A stretch of DNA of 49,247 nucleotides from Gammaproteobacteria bacterium (GCA_027315105.1 DAHUYP010000005.1:1-49247); one strand, 5' to 3'. Counted from the stretch's first letter, positions 12,698 to 22,290 are shown. Numbers and translations: made by a program. The notes: a model not told the origin generated them from the letters alone.

Positions 12698-12749
12698 CAG
12701 CGCGACGCGCTCGCAGGCCGCCGCCGGCCGCGCACCGCGCGCAGCCCTC

Positions 12750-13667
12750 TCAAGGAATGTGCGCGAGGATGCCCTCGAGCTCGTCGAGGCTGTGATAGCG
12801 GATCACCAGGCGGCCGTGTCCGGCGCTGCTGTGCTCGATGCTGACGCGCGCACCCAGCTTCTCGGTCAGCTCGTCCTCAAGTCGCTGAATGTTGGGATCT
12901 ATTGCCGCGGCCCTGGACTCCACCGCGAGTTTCGCCGGTTCGATCATGCGGCGCACCAAACGCTCGGTCTCGCGCACCGACAGACTTTTGCGCGCCACCA
13001 GGGCCGCGACCTCGGTCTGCGCCCGCCGCTGCGGCAGCCCGAGCAGCGCGCGCGCGTGGCCCATCTCGTGCTCGCGCTTCTCCAGCCGCTCGCAGACTTC
13101 CTCCGGCAGTTCCAGCAGGCGCAGCAGATTGCTGACCGCGGCGCGCGAGCGGCCGACCGCATCGGCAGCCTGCTGGTGGGTGAGCGCGAACTCGGAGATC
13201 AGGCGCTGCAGCGCGCGCGCCTCCTCGAGCGGATTGAGGTTCTCGCGCTGGATGTTCTCGATCAGCGCCATGGCGATGGCGGCTTCGTCCGGGACGCGCC
13301 GGATGACTGCGGGCAGCACGCGCAGTCCCGCGAGCTGCGCCGCACGCCAGCGCCGCTCGCCGGCGATGATCTCGTAGCGCTGCACGCCCTGCGCATCCGG
13401 CTCGCCGACCGGGCGCACGACGATCGGCTGCACCACGCCCTGCGCGCGGATCGAATCCGCCAGCTCGGTGAGCGTCTCCGCGCGCATGTCCGTGCGCGGC
13501 TGATAGCGGCCGCGCTGCAGGAGATCGAGCGGCAGCTGCGCGAGCTGCTCGTCCGGGCGCGCGCCGTCGGGCGCCGCGCCGGGCGGTGCGCCGGGGGCCG
13601 CGGCCGGCCTTGCCTGGCCCAGCAGATCGGCCAGCCCGCGGCCCAACGTCGGCTTTCTCTGTGTCAT
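12750..13667 (-). CDS. parB: Chromosome-partitioning protein ParB
   Basis: ParB binds parS sites near the origin, spreads using CTP and works with ParA to segregate chromosomes. The 305-residue frame starts at ATG 13667 with MTQRKPTLGRGLADLLG, the usual N-terminal ParA-interaction box. The CTP-binding ParB/Srx domain shows GERRWRAAQLAGLRVLP and ALIENIQRENLNPLEEARAL. The helix-turn-helix reads LTHQQAADAVGRSRAAVSNL. The C-terminal dimerisation domain ends with DELEGILAHIP. It follows parA by 67 bp. I found no parS 16-mer in the window. Confidence 0.97.
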   Translation of the reverse strand: MTQRKPTLGRGLADLLGQARPAAAPGAPPGAAPDGARPDEQLAQLPLDLLQRGRYQPRTDMRAETLTELADSIRAQGVVQPIVVRPVGEPDAQGVQRYEIIAGERRWRAAQLAGLRVLPAVIRRVPDEAAIAMALIENIQRENLNPLEEARALQRLISEFALTHQQAADAVGRSRAAVSNLLRLLELPEEVCERLEKREHEMGHARALLGLPQRRAQTEVAALVARKSLSVRETERLVRRMIEPAKLAVESRAAAIDPNIQRLEDELTEKLGARVSIEHSSAGHGRLVIRYHSLDELEGILAHIP

Positions 13668-13734
13668 GGGCGGATGATAAACAAGGGCTCGCCGGCCCGT
13701 CCGGGTGTTGCGCGCAGCGCCGGTGACGGCGCTC

Positions 13735-14577
13735 TCAAGGCCGGTCCGCCGGCAGCGCCGGATCCGGCGCCCGGGCCGCCGCGCGCCCTTCGTCCTCACG
13801 CCGCAGCATCTCGCCGGCCAGCGCCAGGTAGGCCAGCGCGCCGCGCGACTCCGGGTCGTGCGCCAGCGCCGGCTTGCCGAAGCTCGGCGCCTCCGCCAGG
13901 CGCACGTTGCGCGGCACGCAGGTGTGGAACACCTGCTCGCCGAAATGCATCAGCAGCTGCGCGCTGACTTCGTTGGCGAGGTTGCTGCGCGCATCGAACA
14001 TCGTGCGCAGAATGCCCTCGAGCGCCAGCTTCGGATTGGCGGTGGCGCGGATCTGCTCGATCGTCGCCACCAGCGCCGACAGGCCCTCGAGCGCGTAGTA
14101 CTCGCACTGCATCGGGATCAGCACGCTGTCGGCTGCGACCAGCGCATTGACGGTCAGCATGTTGAGCGCCGGCGGACAATCGATCAGCACCAGGTCGTAG
14201 TTGCCGCGAATCGGCTCCAGCGCCGCACGCAGCCGCTGCTCGCGGCCGCTGCCCATGGCCAGCATGCGCACCTCGGCCGCCGTCAGATCCTGGTTGGTCG
14301 GCAATACCGCGAGCGCACCGGGCTGCGCGGCCGGATGTGCCAGCGCAACCGCCAGCACCGCGTCGGCCGCGCTGCACTCGCCGAGCAGCACCTCGCAACT
14401 GCCGCGCGCCAGCGCGCCTTTGTCGATGCCGCAGCCGGTCGTGGCATTGCCCTGCGGATCCATGTCGACCAGCAGCACGCGGCGGCGCGTGGCTGCAAAG
14501 GAGGCGGCGAGATTCACCGCCGTCGTCGTCTTGCCCACGCCACCTTTCTGATTGGCGACCGCGATCACGCGCTTCAT
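13735..14577 (-). CDS. parA: Chromosome-partitioning ATPase ParA
   Basis: This 280-residue protein is a deviant Walker-type ATPase. The N-terminus reads [20 protein letters not shown], with the signature Lys in [24 protein letters not shown] and [20 protein letters not shown] provide the A' and B motifs. It moves ParB-parS complexes over the nucleoid. In most gammaproteobacteria parA directly follows rsmG (gidB); here a divergent glucan synthase gene separates them, so parA needs its own promoter in the 51-bp gap. Confidence 0.97.
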   Translation of the reverse strand: MKRVIAVANQKGGVGKTTTAVNLAASFAATRRRVLLVDMDPQGNATTGCGIDKGALARGSCEVLLGECSAADAVLAVALAHPAAQPGALAVLPTNQDLTAAEVRMLAMGSGREQRLRAALEPIRGNYDLVLIDCPPALNMLTVNALVAADSVLIPMQCEYYALEGLSALVATIEQIRATANPKLALEGILRTMFDARSNLANEVSAQLLMHFGEQVFHTCVPRNVRLAEAPSFGKPALAHDPESRGALAYLALAGEMLRREDEGRAAARAPDPALPADRP

Positions 14578-14628
14578 GACGGATTAGTCTAGCCGTTGGC
14601 GCGGCCGGACTACAGGTAAACTGGGACC

Positions 14629-17244
14629 ATGAAGTTGATCTCCGGAATCCTCGTGGCCGCGGTATTCGCGGTCATGACTTTCCTGCTGTGGGGCTACATG
14701 AATCGCCCCGAGCGCGAGCCGCCGTGGCCGCCCCATATACAAGGCGTCGCCTTCTCCCCCTACGCGGCCGACCAGAACCCGTTCGGCAGCAAGGACGTTC
14801 CGCCGGTCGGGCAGATCGACTCGGATCTGAAGCTGCTGCAGAACAAGACCTATGCCGTACGCACGTATTCGGTCCTGGGCTCGCTCGGCAAGGTCCCCGA
14901 GCTCGCCGCCAGGCACAATATCAGCGTCGCACTGGGAGTGCAGCTGACCCGCAACAAGGCCGAGAACGAGCAGGAACTGCGCACCGGCATCGCGCTCGCG
15001 CATCAGTATCGCAACGTGGTGCGCGTGATCGTCGGCAACGAGGTGCTGCTGCGCGGCGACATGCCCGCCAGCGAGCTCGATGCCTACCTGGATCGCGCGC
15101 GCGCGGCGGTGCGCCAGCCGGTCGGCTATGCCGACACCTGGGCCACCTGGCTCAAGAACCCGGAAGTTGCGAAACACGTCGATTTCATCGCCGTGCACCT
15201 GTTTCCGTACTGGGAGGGGGTGGACGTCGAGTCCGCGGTCGACTTCTGTTTTCGCGAGCTCAAGGCGGTGCAGGACGCCTATCCGAAGAAGCCGGTGATC
15301 ATCGGCGAGATCGGCTGGCCGTCGGAAGGTCGCATACGCGCCGCCGCCGTGGCGTCGGTGTCCAACGAGGCGCTGTTCCTGCGCCGCTTCCTGGCGCGGG
15401 CCCAGAAGGAGGGCCAGCGCTACTACATCATGGAGGCCTTCGACCAGCCCTGGAAAGCGCGCGACGAGGGCGCGGTCGGCGCTTACTGGGGCATCTACGA
15501 CGTCAATCGCCAGCCGAAATTCGAGTTCGTCGCCCCGATCGTGCGCATCCCCGAATGGCACATGCTGGCGGCCATCTCGGTCGCTCTGGCGCTGCTGATG
15601 CTCGGTGTGTTCTACATGCACAGCGGCTCGCTGCGCACCCGCGGCCGCACGCTGCTGGCAATCGTGGTGTACGCCGCGGCCACGGTGACGGTCTGGGTCA
15701 TCTATGACTACACGCAGCAGTACCTGACGCCGACCACGCTCGTGGTCGGCTCGCTGCTGATCCTCGGCATGCTCGGCGTGGTCGCCGTGCTGTTCGCCGA
15801 GGCACACGAATGGGCCGAGGCGCACTGGGCCGGGACCCACCTGCGGCTGCTCGAACCGGCGCGCAAAGGCACGGCATCGAGCCGCAAGGTCTCGGTGCAC
15901 GTGCCGGCCTACAACGAGCCGCCGGACATGCTGATCGACACCCTCGATGCGCTCGCGCGCCTGGACTATCCGAACTTCGAAGTCATCGTGATCGACAACA
16001 ACACGCGCGACGAGGCGGTCTGGCGTCCGGTCGAGGAGCATTGCCGCAGGCTCGGTGAGCGCTTCCGCTTCTTTCACGTCGCACCGCTGGCCGGCTTCAA
16101 GGCCGGCGCGCTCAACTACGCCATGTCCCGGACGGCGCCGGATGCCGAGATCATCGCCGTGATCGACAGCGACTACCGCGTCGAGCCCAACTGGCTGCGG
16201 GACCTGATACCGGCGTTCGACAGCCCGCGCATCGCGATCGTGCAGGCACCGCAGGACTACCGCGACGAGCACGACAACGTGTTCAAGGCCATGTGCTACG
16301 CCGAATACCGCGGCTTCTTCTATATCGGCATGATCACGCGCAACGAGCGCAACGCCATCATCCAGCACGGCACCATGACCCTGGTGCGGCGCTACGTGCT
16401 GTCCGCGGTCGGCGGCTGGGCGGAATGGTGCATCACCGAGGACGCCGAGCTCGGCCTGCGCGTGTTCGAGGCTGGTTACGAGGCCGTGTACCTGCCGCAG
16501 AGCTACGGCCGCGGCCTGATGCCCGATACCTTCATCGACTACAAGCGCCAGCGCTTCCGCTGGGCCTACGGCGCGATGCAGATACTGCGGCATCACGCGG
16601 CCGCGCTGCTGCGCAGCTCGCAGAGCGCCCTGACCGCGGGCCAGCGCTACCACTTCGTCGCCGGCTGGCTGCCGTGGATCGCCGACGGCTTCAATCTGCT
16701 GTTCAACGTCGCCGCCATCGGCTGGTCGATCGCGATGATCATCGCGCCGCACAGGATCGATCCGCCGCTGATGGTGTTCTCCGTCCTGCCGCTGTCGCTG
16801 TTCACGTTCAAGCTGGTGAAGCTGGTGCACCTGTACACGCATCGCGTGGGCATGAACTTCCGCCAGACGGCCGCGGCCGCGATCGCCGGCCTCGGGCTCG
16901 CGCACACCATCGGGCTCGCGGTGCTCAAGGGTCTGCTGACGCGCAACCAGCCGTTCTTCCGCACGCCGAAGCACAGCGCGCCGCACCGCTTCCAGGCCGC
17001 CGTGACGGCCGCCCGCGAGGAGACGATCCTGATGCTCGCGCTGTGGTCGTCGGCGCTCGGCATCCGTACGATCCCGAAGGAGATGGCGAGCCCCGACCTG
17101 ACGGTCTGGCTGGTGGCGCTGCTGATCCAGTCGATTCCGTACCTGGCCGCTCTGCTGGTGTCGCTCACGAGCGCCTTCCCGCTGCCGGCATCCCTGCTCG
17201 GGAAGCGCCCCGCGGACATCACCAAGCCTGCGGCACAAGCCTGA
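14629..17244 (+). CDS. NdvB-like beta-glucan synthase (GH17-like domain fused to GT2)
   Basis: The 871-residue inner-membrane protein has an N-terminal signal-anchor helix (5-23) and a periplasmic GH17-like domain (about 36-300). The GH17 catalytic pair is visible as Glu138 in IVGNEVLL and Glu227 in IGEIGWPSEG. Two or three membrane helices follow (about 312-390). A cytosolic GT2 domain then shows HVPAYNEPPDMLIDTL, DSD at 513-515, TED at 603-605 and QRFRW at 641-645. Several more helices end the protein. This arrangement matches P. aeruginosa NdvB, which makes cyclic beta-1,3-linked glucans that accumulate in the periplasm and influence biofilm antibiotic tolerance. A similar product is inferred here, not shown. 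Its 3' end overlaps convergent rsmG by 26 bp. Confidence 0.88.
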   Translation: MKLISGILVAAVFAVMTFLLWGYMNRPEREPPWPPHIQGVAFSPYAADQNPFGSKDVPPVGQIDSDLKLLQNKTYAVRTYSVLGSLGKVPELAARHNISVALGVQLTRNKAENEQELRTGIALAHQYRNVVRVIVGNEVLLRGDMPASELDAYLDRARAAVRQPVGYADTWATWLKNPEVAKHVDFIAVHLFPYWEGVDVESAVDFCFRELKAVQDAYPKKPVIIGEIGWPSEGRIRAAAVASVSNEALFLRRFLARAQKEGQRYYIMEAFDQPWKARDEGAVGAYWGIYDVNRQPKFEFVAPIVRIPEWHMLAAISVALALLMLGVFYMHSGSLRTRGRTLLAIVVYAAATVTVWVIYDYTQQYLTPTTLVVGSLLILGMLGVVAVLFAEAHEWAEAHWAGTHLRLLEPARKGTASSRKVSVHVPAYNEPPDMLIDTLDALARLDYPNFEVIVIDNNTRDEAVWRPVEEHCRRLGERFRFFHVAPLAGFKAGALNYAMSRTAPDAEIIAVIDSDYRVEPNWLRDLIPAFDSPRIAIVQAPQDYRDEHDNVFKAMCYAEYRGFFYIGMITRNERNAIIQHGTMTLVRRYVLSAVGGWAEWCITEDAELGLRVFEAGYEAVYLPQSYGRGLMPDTFIDYKRQRFRWAYGAMQILRHHAAALLRSSQSALTAGQRYHFVAGWLPWIADGFNLLFNVAAIGWSIAMIIAPHRIDPPLMVFSVLPLSLFTFKLVKLVHLYTHRVGMNFRQTAAAAIAGLGLAHTIGLAVLKGLLTRNQPFFRTPKHSAPHRFQAAVTAAREETILMLALWSSALGIRTIPKEMASPDLTVWLVALLIQSIPYLAALLVSLTSAFPLPASLLGKRPADITKPAAQA

Positions 17245-17863
17245 GAATGTGACGCTCGGCCGTCAGACCGGGGATCTGCACCGCCCGGGCGCTCTCGAGG
17301 CGCCAGCCGCGCGGCAGCTCGGCGAGCTCGTCGTGCGGATAGCGCCCCTTGAGCGCGATCACGCGCGTGGCCGGCCCGCACAAGGCCTGCACGCTCGCGA
17401 GCAGGTCGGCCAGCGGGCCGTAGGCGCGTGCGATCACGCTGTCGAACGGCGTCGTCGGGGCGAGCGACTCGGCGCGCGCCTGCAGCGCCGTGACGTTGCT
17501 CAGCGCCAGCTTGCGCACCGCGTGCGTCACGAAGCGGATCTTCTTCGCCACCGAGTCGATCAGCGTGAAGCGCCGCCCGGGCGAAGCGATCGCGAGCGGC
17601 AGGCCGGGAAATCCGGCGCCGCAGCCGACATCGGCGATCAGAGTGCCGGCCAGGTCGGCCTGCGCGCTCAGGCTGTCGAGCAGGTGCGCGCGGATCATCG
17701 CGCCGCGCTCGGTGATGGCGGTGAGATTATAGGTGCGATTCCAGATCGACAGCTCGTCGAGCAGCCGCAGCTCGAGCGCGGCCTGGGCCGCGTCGAGCGC
17801 GACCCCGAGCCGCCGCGCATCGCCGATCAGCCGGCGCTGCTCCTCGCCGGGCGCGCCGCTCAT
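17219..17863 (-). CDS. rsmG: 16S rRNA (guanine527-N7)-methyltransferase
   Basis: RsmG methylates G527 of 16S rRNA using SAM. The 214-residue product carries IWNRTYNLTAIT, the SAM-binding loop IADVGCGAGFPGLPLAIA, and FTLIDSVAKKIRFVTHAVRK. VIARAYGPLADLL is the usual SRAFAxLxxLL-type segment, slightly diverged. Length is typical (E. coli 207). mnmG, its common upstream partner, is absent here: the next upstream gene on this strand is an oxidoreductase 28 bp away. The 3' end overlaps the convergent NdvB-like gene. Confidence 0.96.
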   Translation of the reverse strand: MSGAPGEEQRRLIGDARRLGVALDAAQAALELRLLDELSIWNRTYNLTAITERGAMIRAHLLDSLSAQADLAGTLIADVGCGAGFPGLPLAIASPGRRFTLIDSVAKKIRFVTHAVRKLALSNVTALQARAESLAPTTPFDSVIARAYGPLADLLASVQALCGPATRVIALKGRYPHDELAELPRGWRLESARAVQIPGLTAERHILRLVPQAW

Positions 17864-17891
17864 GCCGGCCGGCCGCAGGCGCGCCGCTGGC

Positions 17892-18896
17892 TCAAGCCGC
17901 TGCCTCGTCCATGCGCACCACGGTGCGGCCGAGCACGCGGCCGCCGAGATGATCCGCGAATGCCGACGGCAGCTCGCGGAACTGGATGCGGCGCGTGACG
18001 ATCCGGTCCAGATGGCGCGGCCTGAGATCGCCCGCCAGGCGCGCCCACACGGCGAGCCGCGACTCGCGCGTGTTCGACACCGAATTCACGCCCAGCAGGC
18101 TGACCTCGCGCAGGATGAAGGGCATCACCGTCATCTGCAGCTCGGCGCCGGCGGCGAGCCCGATGCTCGCGACGTTGCCGCCATCGCGCGTACTGCGCAG
18201 CAGCCAGGACAGGGTCTCGCCGCCGAGAGTGTCGATGGCGCCGCCCCAGCGCGCCGACTCCAGCGGCTGCCGGCCGTATGGCAGCTCACCGCGGATCAGC
18301 AGCCGTGTCGCGCCGATCGCGCGCAGGTAGTCCTCGGCGTCGCGCTTGCCCGTCAGGGCGACCACCTCGTATCCCCTGCCCGCCAGCAGATCGATCGCCA
18401 GCGAGCCGACGCCGCCGCTCGCGCCGCTGACCACCACGGGTCCGAGTGCCGGCGTCTGGCCGGCGCGCTCCATGCGCATGATGGCCCGCGCCGCGGTGTA
18501 GCCGGCGGTGCCGATGGCCATCGCGGCTGCCGTGTCCAGGCCCGGCGGCAGCGGCACCACGGCCTCGGACGGCACGCGCGCGAATTGCGCGTAGCCGCCA
18601 TCGCGCGTCTCCGACAGACCGCAGCCCGTGACCAGCACCGGCTCGCCGACCCGATACGCCGCGTCCGCCGATTGCTCGACCGTGCCCGCAAGATCGATGC
18701 CGCCGACCAGCGGATAGCGCCGCAGAATGCGCCCGGCGCCGGTCGCGGCGAGCGCGTCCTTGTAGTTGACGCTCGAGTAGGCGACGCGAATGACCACCTC
18801 GCCAGCCGAGAGATCATCCAGGCCGATGCGCTCGAACTGCGCCTCGATACGACCATCGCGCTGATGGATCCGATAGGCGCTGAACTGCTCAGGCAT
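17892..18896 (-). CDS. acuI: Zn-free MDR oxidoreductase, AcuI/YhdH type (acrylyl-CoA reductase-like)
   Basis: The 334-residue protein is a medium-chain dehydrogenase/reductase. It has the YhdH/AcuI signatures SSVNYKDALAATGAGRILRR, YPLVGGIDLAGTV, and the NADPH-binding loop VVVSGASGGVGSLAIDLLAG. LLGVNSVSNTRESRLAVWAR matches the C-terminal GID/INSV block of the group. The structural-zinc cysteines of classical alcohol dehydrogenases are lacking. Characterised members reduce acryloyl-CoA to propionyl-CoA and protect against acrylate toxicity. The gene may be cotranscribed with rsmG and is divergent from the S9-like gene. Confidence 0.88.
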   Translation of the reverse strand: MPEQFSAYRIHQRDGRIEAQFERIGLDDLSAGEVVIRVAYSSVNYKDALAATGAGRILRRYPLVGGIDLAGTVEQSADAAYRVGEPVLVTGCGLSETRDGGYAQFARVPSEAVVPLPPGLDTAAAMAIGTAGYTAARAIMRMERAGQTPALGPVVVSGASGGVGSLAIDLLAGRGYEVVALTGKRDAEDYLRAIGATRLLIRGELPYGRQPLESARWGGAIDTLGGETLSWLLRSTRDGGNVASIGLAAGAELQMTVMPFILREVSLLGVNSVSNTRESRLAVWARLAGDLRPRHLDRIVTRRIQFRELPSAFADHLGGRVLGRTVVRMDEAAA

Positions 18897-18973
18897 CGGT
18901 GTCGCCCTCTCGTGCCGCTGCCACCCGCCCGTGTGTTCCGCTGCCGTGGCCGATCAGGCACCATACCAAGCAC

Positions 18974-21061
18974 ATGCCGCATTTCAACTCCGACCCCAGC
19001 CGAACCATCCGCCGTGCCTCGGCCGAGCTCGGCGCCGTTGCCGCGCTCGCCACGGGGCTCGCACTGGCGCTCGGCAGCGGCATCGTCCCCGCCCAGCCGG
19101 CGCCAGCCGGCGTTCTCGACGGCTCGGCGCCCGGCCTGGTACGCGACGGGCTGGCCCCGGAGGATCCGGCCGCGGCCGCCGCGCTGCCGGCTTATCTGCA
19201 GGCGCGCGCCGCACGCTTCGTCGACTGGCTGGCGGACGGCGGCATGCTGATCGCCACCCGCTTCGGCCAATCGGAACAGATTCATCGGCTGCGCGGGCCG
19301 TTGGCGATGCGAGAGCAGCTCAGCTTCGCGCCCGACGGCGTCATCACCGCGGCTGCGCGGCCGTTTGCGGGCGACGTGATGGTCTATCTGCAGAGCCGTC
19401 ACGGCGGCGATGGTGGGCAACTGCTGCTGCAGGCGCTCGGGGATCATGCGCCCGCGCCGCTGGGCGATGGCCGCCACCATGACGGCCCGGCGTCGTGGGC
19501 CCACGACGGCAAGCGCATCGCGTTCGCCAGCGACCGCGGCGGCGAAGGCGGGATCGACGTCTATGTGCTCGACACCGAAGCGCCGATCGCGACCGCCGAG
19601 CCCAGGCGCGTGGTCGGCGGCAGCGGCGAGCGCTGGCGGGTCTACGACTGGTCGATCGACGATCGGCGGCTGCTGCTCGGCCGCGAACTGCCGGCGAGCG
19701 ATGGCGCGCCGGCGGCTCGCGGTGCGCCGGAATGCGAGATCTACCTCGCCGATGCGCTGAGCGGCGAGCTGACGCCGGTGGCCCCGGCCAGCACCCCCAG
19801 CCCCAAGGGCAGGCATCACGCCGCGGACAGGAGCGCGGCTGCGCCCATGCCGGCGCACGCGCGCGCCGCGCGCTTTGCCAGCGACGGCCACGGCATCGTA
19901 CTGCTGACGAACCAGGCGGCGCCGGGCGGCGGCAGTGCCGGCGGCCCAGGCCCGCAGTTCCTGCACCTGAGCTATACCGACGTCAGCGGCGCGGAGTGGC
20001 GCCCGATGAGCCTCGCGAGCGCGCATGACGTCGAGCGTTTCGATCAGAGTGTCGACGGCCGTTTCCTGGCCTACGCGCTCAACGACGGCGGCATCAGCCG
20101 GCTGTGGCTGACCGATCAGCGGCGCAAGCTCGACCTGAACGTGAACGAGCTGCCTGCCGGCATCATCAGCGACTTGAAATTCGATCCCACCGGCAAGTAC
20201 CTGGCGCTGACCATCGAAACGGCGCGCTCGCCGCGCGATGTCTACGTGCTCGACCTGGACACGCAGTTGCTGACGCGCTGGACGCAGAGCGAAGTCGGGC
20301 CGCTCGAAGTGCAGTCGTTCGTGCGGCCGGAGCTGCTGCATTTTCCCACCTGGGACCGGGTCGACGGCCAGGCGCGCGAGCTATCCGCGCTGGTGTATCG
20401 TCCGCTCGCCGCCGCGGCGGGTGCCGCCGCCGCAACCGGCGCCGACCCGCCGAGCAGCCGCCCGGCCGCCGCGCCGCGACCGGTGCTGATCCTGTTGTGC
20501 GGCGGCGAGGGCGCGCAGTGCCGGCCGGGCTTCGAGCCGTTCCTGCAATACATCGTCAACGAATTCGGGGCCGCGGTGATCGCGCCCAACGTGCGCGGCT
20601 CGGCCGGCTTCGGCCGCAGCTTCGAGGATCTGGGACGCGGCGCGCTGCGCGACGATGCGGCACGCGACGTCGGCTCGCTGCTGGTGTGGATCGGTTTGCA
20701 GCACGAGCTGGATCGCAATCGCGTCGTGCTGCTGGGCGAGGGCAGCGGCGCCTACCTGGCGCTCGAGGCGCTGGCCGAGTACGGGGACCGGCTGCTCGGC
20801 GGCATCGTCGCCTTTCCGCCGCATCTGTCGCCGCTCGCCAACGTGGCGGCGATCCGCCGCCCGGTACTGCTGGTGCAGGGGCTCAACAACCCCGCGGTCC
20901 CCGCGTACGAACTGGAACAGCTGCGCTCGCGCCTGCGCGTGGGCGGCGTGGACGCCTCCTATCTGGCCGCCGCGGATGAGGGCCAGGACTTCTCACGCAA
21001 ATCCAACCGCGACGCCTACCGTGCGGCGGCGGCCAACTTTCTGGCGCAGCTATTGCGCTGA
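18974..21061 (+). CDS. Secreted S9 prolyl-oligopeptidase-like protein, catalytic triad apparently lost
   Basis: The 695-residue product starts at ATG 18974 with a signal peptide (hydrophobic 21-39, then PAQPA). A beta-propeller-like region follows (ASWAHDGKRIAFASDRGGEG, LKFDPTGKYLALTIETARSP), then an alpha/beta-hydrolase domain (VIAPNVRGSAGFGRSFEDLG). In active S9 enzymes the nucleophile lies in GGSYGGY, the acid in ANDPRVP and the histidine in DEGHGF. Here the aligned segments read GEGSGAY (Gly590 at the serine position), LNNPAVP (Asn639 at the aspartate) and DEGQDF (Gln671 at the histidine). Ser591 is one residue off and has no GxSxG context. I infer a non-peptidase, perhaps a binding or scaffold protein. 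The frame is intact throughout, arguing against simple decay. An upstream start at 18899 would lack a signal peptide at the N-terminus. Confidence 0.85.
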   Translation: MPHFNSDPSRTIRRASAELGAVAALATGLALALGSGIVPAQPAPAGVLDGSAPGLVRDGLAPEDPAAAAALPAYLQARAARFVDWLADGGMLIATRFGQSEQIHRLRGPLAMREQLSFAPDGVITAAARPFAGDVMVYLQSRHGGDGGQLLLQALGDHAPAPLGDGRHHDGPASWAHDGKRIAFASDRGGEGGIDVYVLDTEAPIATAEPRRVVGGSGERWRVYDWSIDDRRLLLGRELPASDGAPAARGAPECEIYLADALSGELTPVAPASTPSPKGRHHAADRSAAAPMPAHARAARFASDGHGIVLLTNQAAPGGGSAGGPGPQFLHLSYTDVSGAEWRPMSLASAHDVERFDQSVDGRFLAYALNDGGISRLWLTDQRRKLDLNVNELPAGIISDLKFDPTGKYLALTIETARSPRDVYVLDLDTQLLTRWTQSEVGPLEVQSFVRPELLHFPTWDRVDGQARELSALVYRPLAAAAGAAAATGADPPSSRPAAAPRPVLILLCGGEGAQCRPGFEPFLQYIVNEFGAAVIAPNVRGSAGFGRSFEDLGRGALRDDAARDVGSLLVWIGLQHELDRNRVVLLGEGSGAYLALEALAEYGDRLLGGIVAFPPHLSPLANVAAIRRPVLLVQGLNNPAVPAYELEQLRSRLRVGGVDASYLAAADEGQDFSRKSNRDAYRAAAANFLAQLLR

Positions 21062-21685
21062 CAGGATGGTGAGCTGCCGCGGGACGGTCCGCAGCGGCGG
21101 CGCCTGGCGCGCGTAGTAAGCGGCGATCTGCTCGATCTCCGCCGGGCTCAGCGACATCGCGAACGTCGGCATGACGGCGTTCTTGCGATCGCCCTTCTTG
21201 TATTCCTCGAGCGCGCGCGCCAGGTAGTCGGCATGCTGGCCGGCGAGGTTCGGATAGTCGGCCGTGATGCCGACGCCGTTGGTGCCGTGGCAGGCCACGC
21301 ACAGCTGCGCGACCTTGGCCGGCGCAGTACCGGCTGCCGCGGCGGTGCTCTCGAGCGGCGAAATGCCGCTGAAATAGGCCGCGATGTCCTGCATGTCCTG
21401 GTCCGACAGCGACGCCGCCTGCTGGTGCATGGTGGCGTGCGAACGTTCGCCGCTCTTGTATTCCTTGAGCGCGGCGACCAGGTATTGGGCATGCTGCCCG
21501 CCCAGCTTCGGTACGCTGTAGGTCGGGTAGACGTTCTTGTAGTCGTCGATGCCGTGGCAACCGAGGCAGGTGTAGGACAGCTCCTTGCCGCGCGCAGCAT
21601 CGCCGGCCGCGAACGCTTGCGCGCCGGCGCCCACCATAATGGCCATGAGCAGGGTCTTGAGGGCAACACGACAGGTCAGCGGCAT
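21050..21685 (-). CDS. Di-haem cytochrome c4
   Basis: The 211-residue protein has a Sec signal peptide ([19 protein letters not shown]... ending AQAFAAG) and two class I cytochrome c domains in tandem. Haem sites are CLGCH (40-44) and CVACH (129-133). Candidate axial methionines lie in [17 protein letters not shown] and [20 protein letters not shown]. Cytochrome c4 carries electrons in the periplasm, often to terminal oxidases. The longer upstream frame lacks family similarity, so the start at 21685 is preferred. Its end overlaps the convergent S9-like gene by 12 bp, and it is divergent from dtd. Confidence 0.92.
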   Translation of the reverse strand: MPLTCRVALKTLLMAIMVGAGAQAFAAGDAARGKELSYTCLGCHGIDDYKNVYPTYSVPKLGGQHAQYLVAALKEYKSGERSHATMHQQAASLSDQDMQDIAAYFSGISPLESTAAAAGTAPAKVAQLCVACHGTNGVGITADYPNLAGQHADYLARALEEYKKGDRKNAVMPTFAMSLSPAEIEQIAAYYARQAPPLRTVPRQLTILSAQ

Positions 21686-21716
21686 ACCGACTCCGGCAAG
21701 GCTTGAGGAATAATGC

Positions 21717-21730
21717 TGCCCTTGCGGGCA
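21717..21730. repeat. Small inverted repeat between cytochrome c4 and dtd
   Basis: TGCCC-TTGC-GGGCA is a perfect 5-bp stem in the 92-bp divergent spacer. It could be an operator half-site pair or chance; no known motif is matched. Confidence 0.25.
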
Positions 21731-21777
21731 TAAAACGGTCGCAAAGTGTACGGGCTGCACCGCGGTTTTACCACTGC

Positions 21778-22218
21778 ATGATCGCACTGATTCAGCGCGT
21801 CTCCGAGGCCAGCGTGCGCATCGATGGCCGCATTATCGGCGAAATTGGCGCCGGTCTGGTGGCGTTGATCGGCGTCGTGCGCGGCGATGATGCCGCCGGG
21901 GCCGATCGGCTGCTGCAGCGGCTGCTCGACTACCGCGTGTTTCCCGACCCGGCGGGCCGCATGAACCTGAGCCTGCGCGCCGTGGGCGGCGCCCTGCTGC
22001 TGGTGCCGCAGTTCACGCTCGCGGCCGACACCGGCCACGGCAATCGGCCGGGGTTCGGCCGCGCGGCTCCCCCGGCCCAGGCGGCGGCCCTGTTCGAGCA
22101 CCTGCTGCAGCAGGCGCGCGCGCGCCACGAGCCCGTCGCCAGCGGCCGCTTCGGCGCCCACATGCAGTTGTCGCTCGTCAACGACGGTCCGGTGACCGTC
22201 TGGCTCGAAGTTCCATGA
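21778..22218 (+). CDS. dtd: D-aminoacyl-tRNA deacylase
   Basis: DTD hydrolyses D-amino acids, and glycine from mischarged tRNA-Ala. The 146-residue protein starts [20 protein letters not shown] and has [20 protein letters not shown] and the C-terminal [12 protein letters not shown], which contains the conserved Gly-Pro dipeptide (GPVT). The other active-site motif, usually SQFTLAADT, reads PQFTLAADT here. The longer open frame upstream (from 21703) lacks homology. The change at the serine position may be a lineage variant or may affect activity. Confidence 0.94.
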   Translation: MIALIQRVSEASVRIDGRIIGEIGAGLVALIGVVRGDDAAGADRLLQRLLDYRVFPDPAGRMNLSLRAVGGALLLVPQFTLAADTGHGNRPGFGRAAPPAQAAALFEHLLQQARARHEPVASGRFGAHMQLSLVNDGPVTVWLEVP

Positions 22219-22290
22219 CGGGCGCCGGAGCACCGCAACGCCGCGGCAATCCTGCGGCGGCGGCCATTAGTTGTGCAGCGCCAAATGCCC

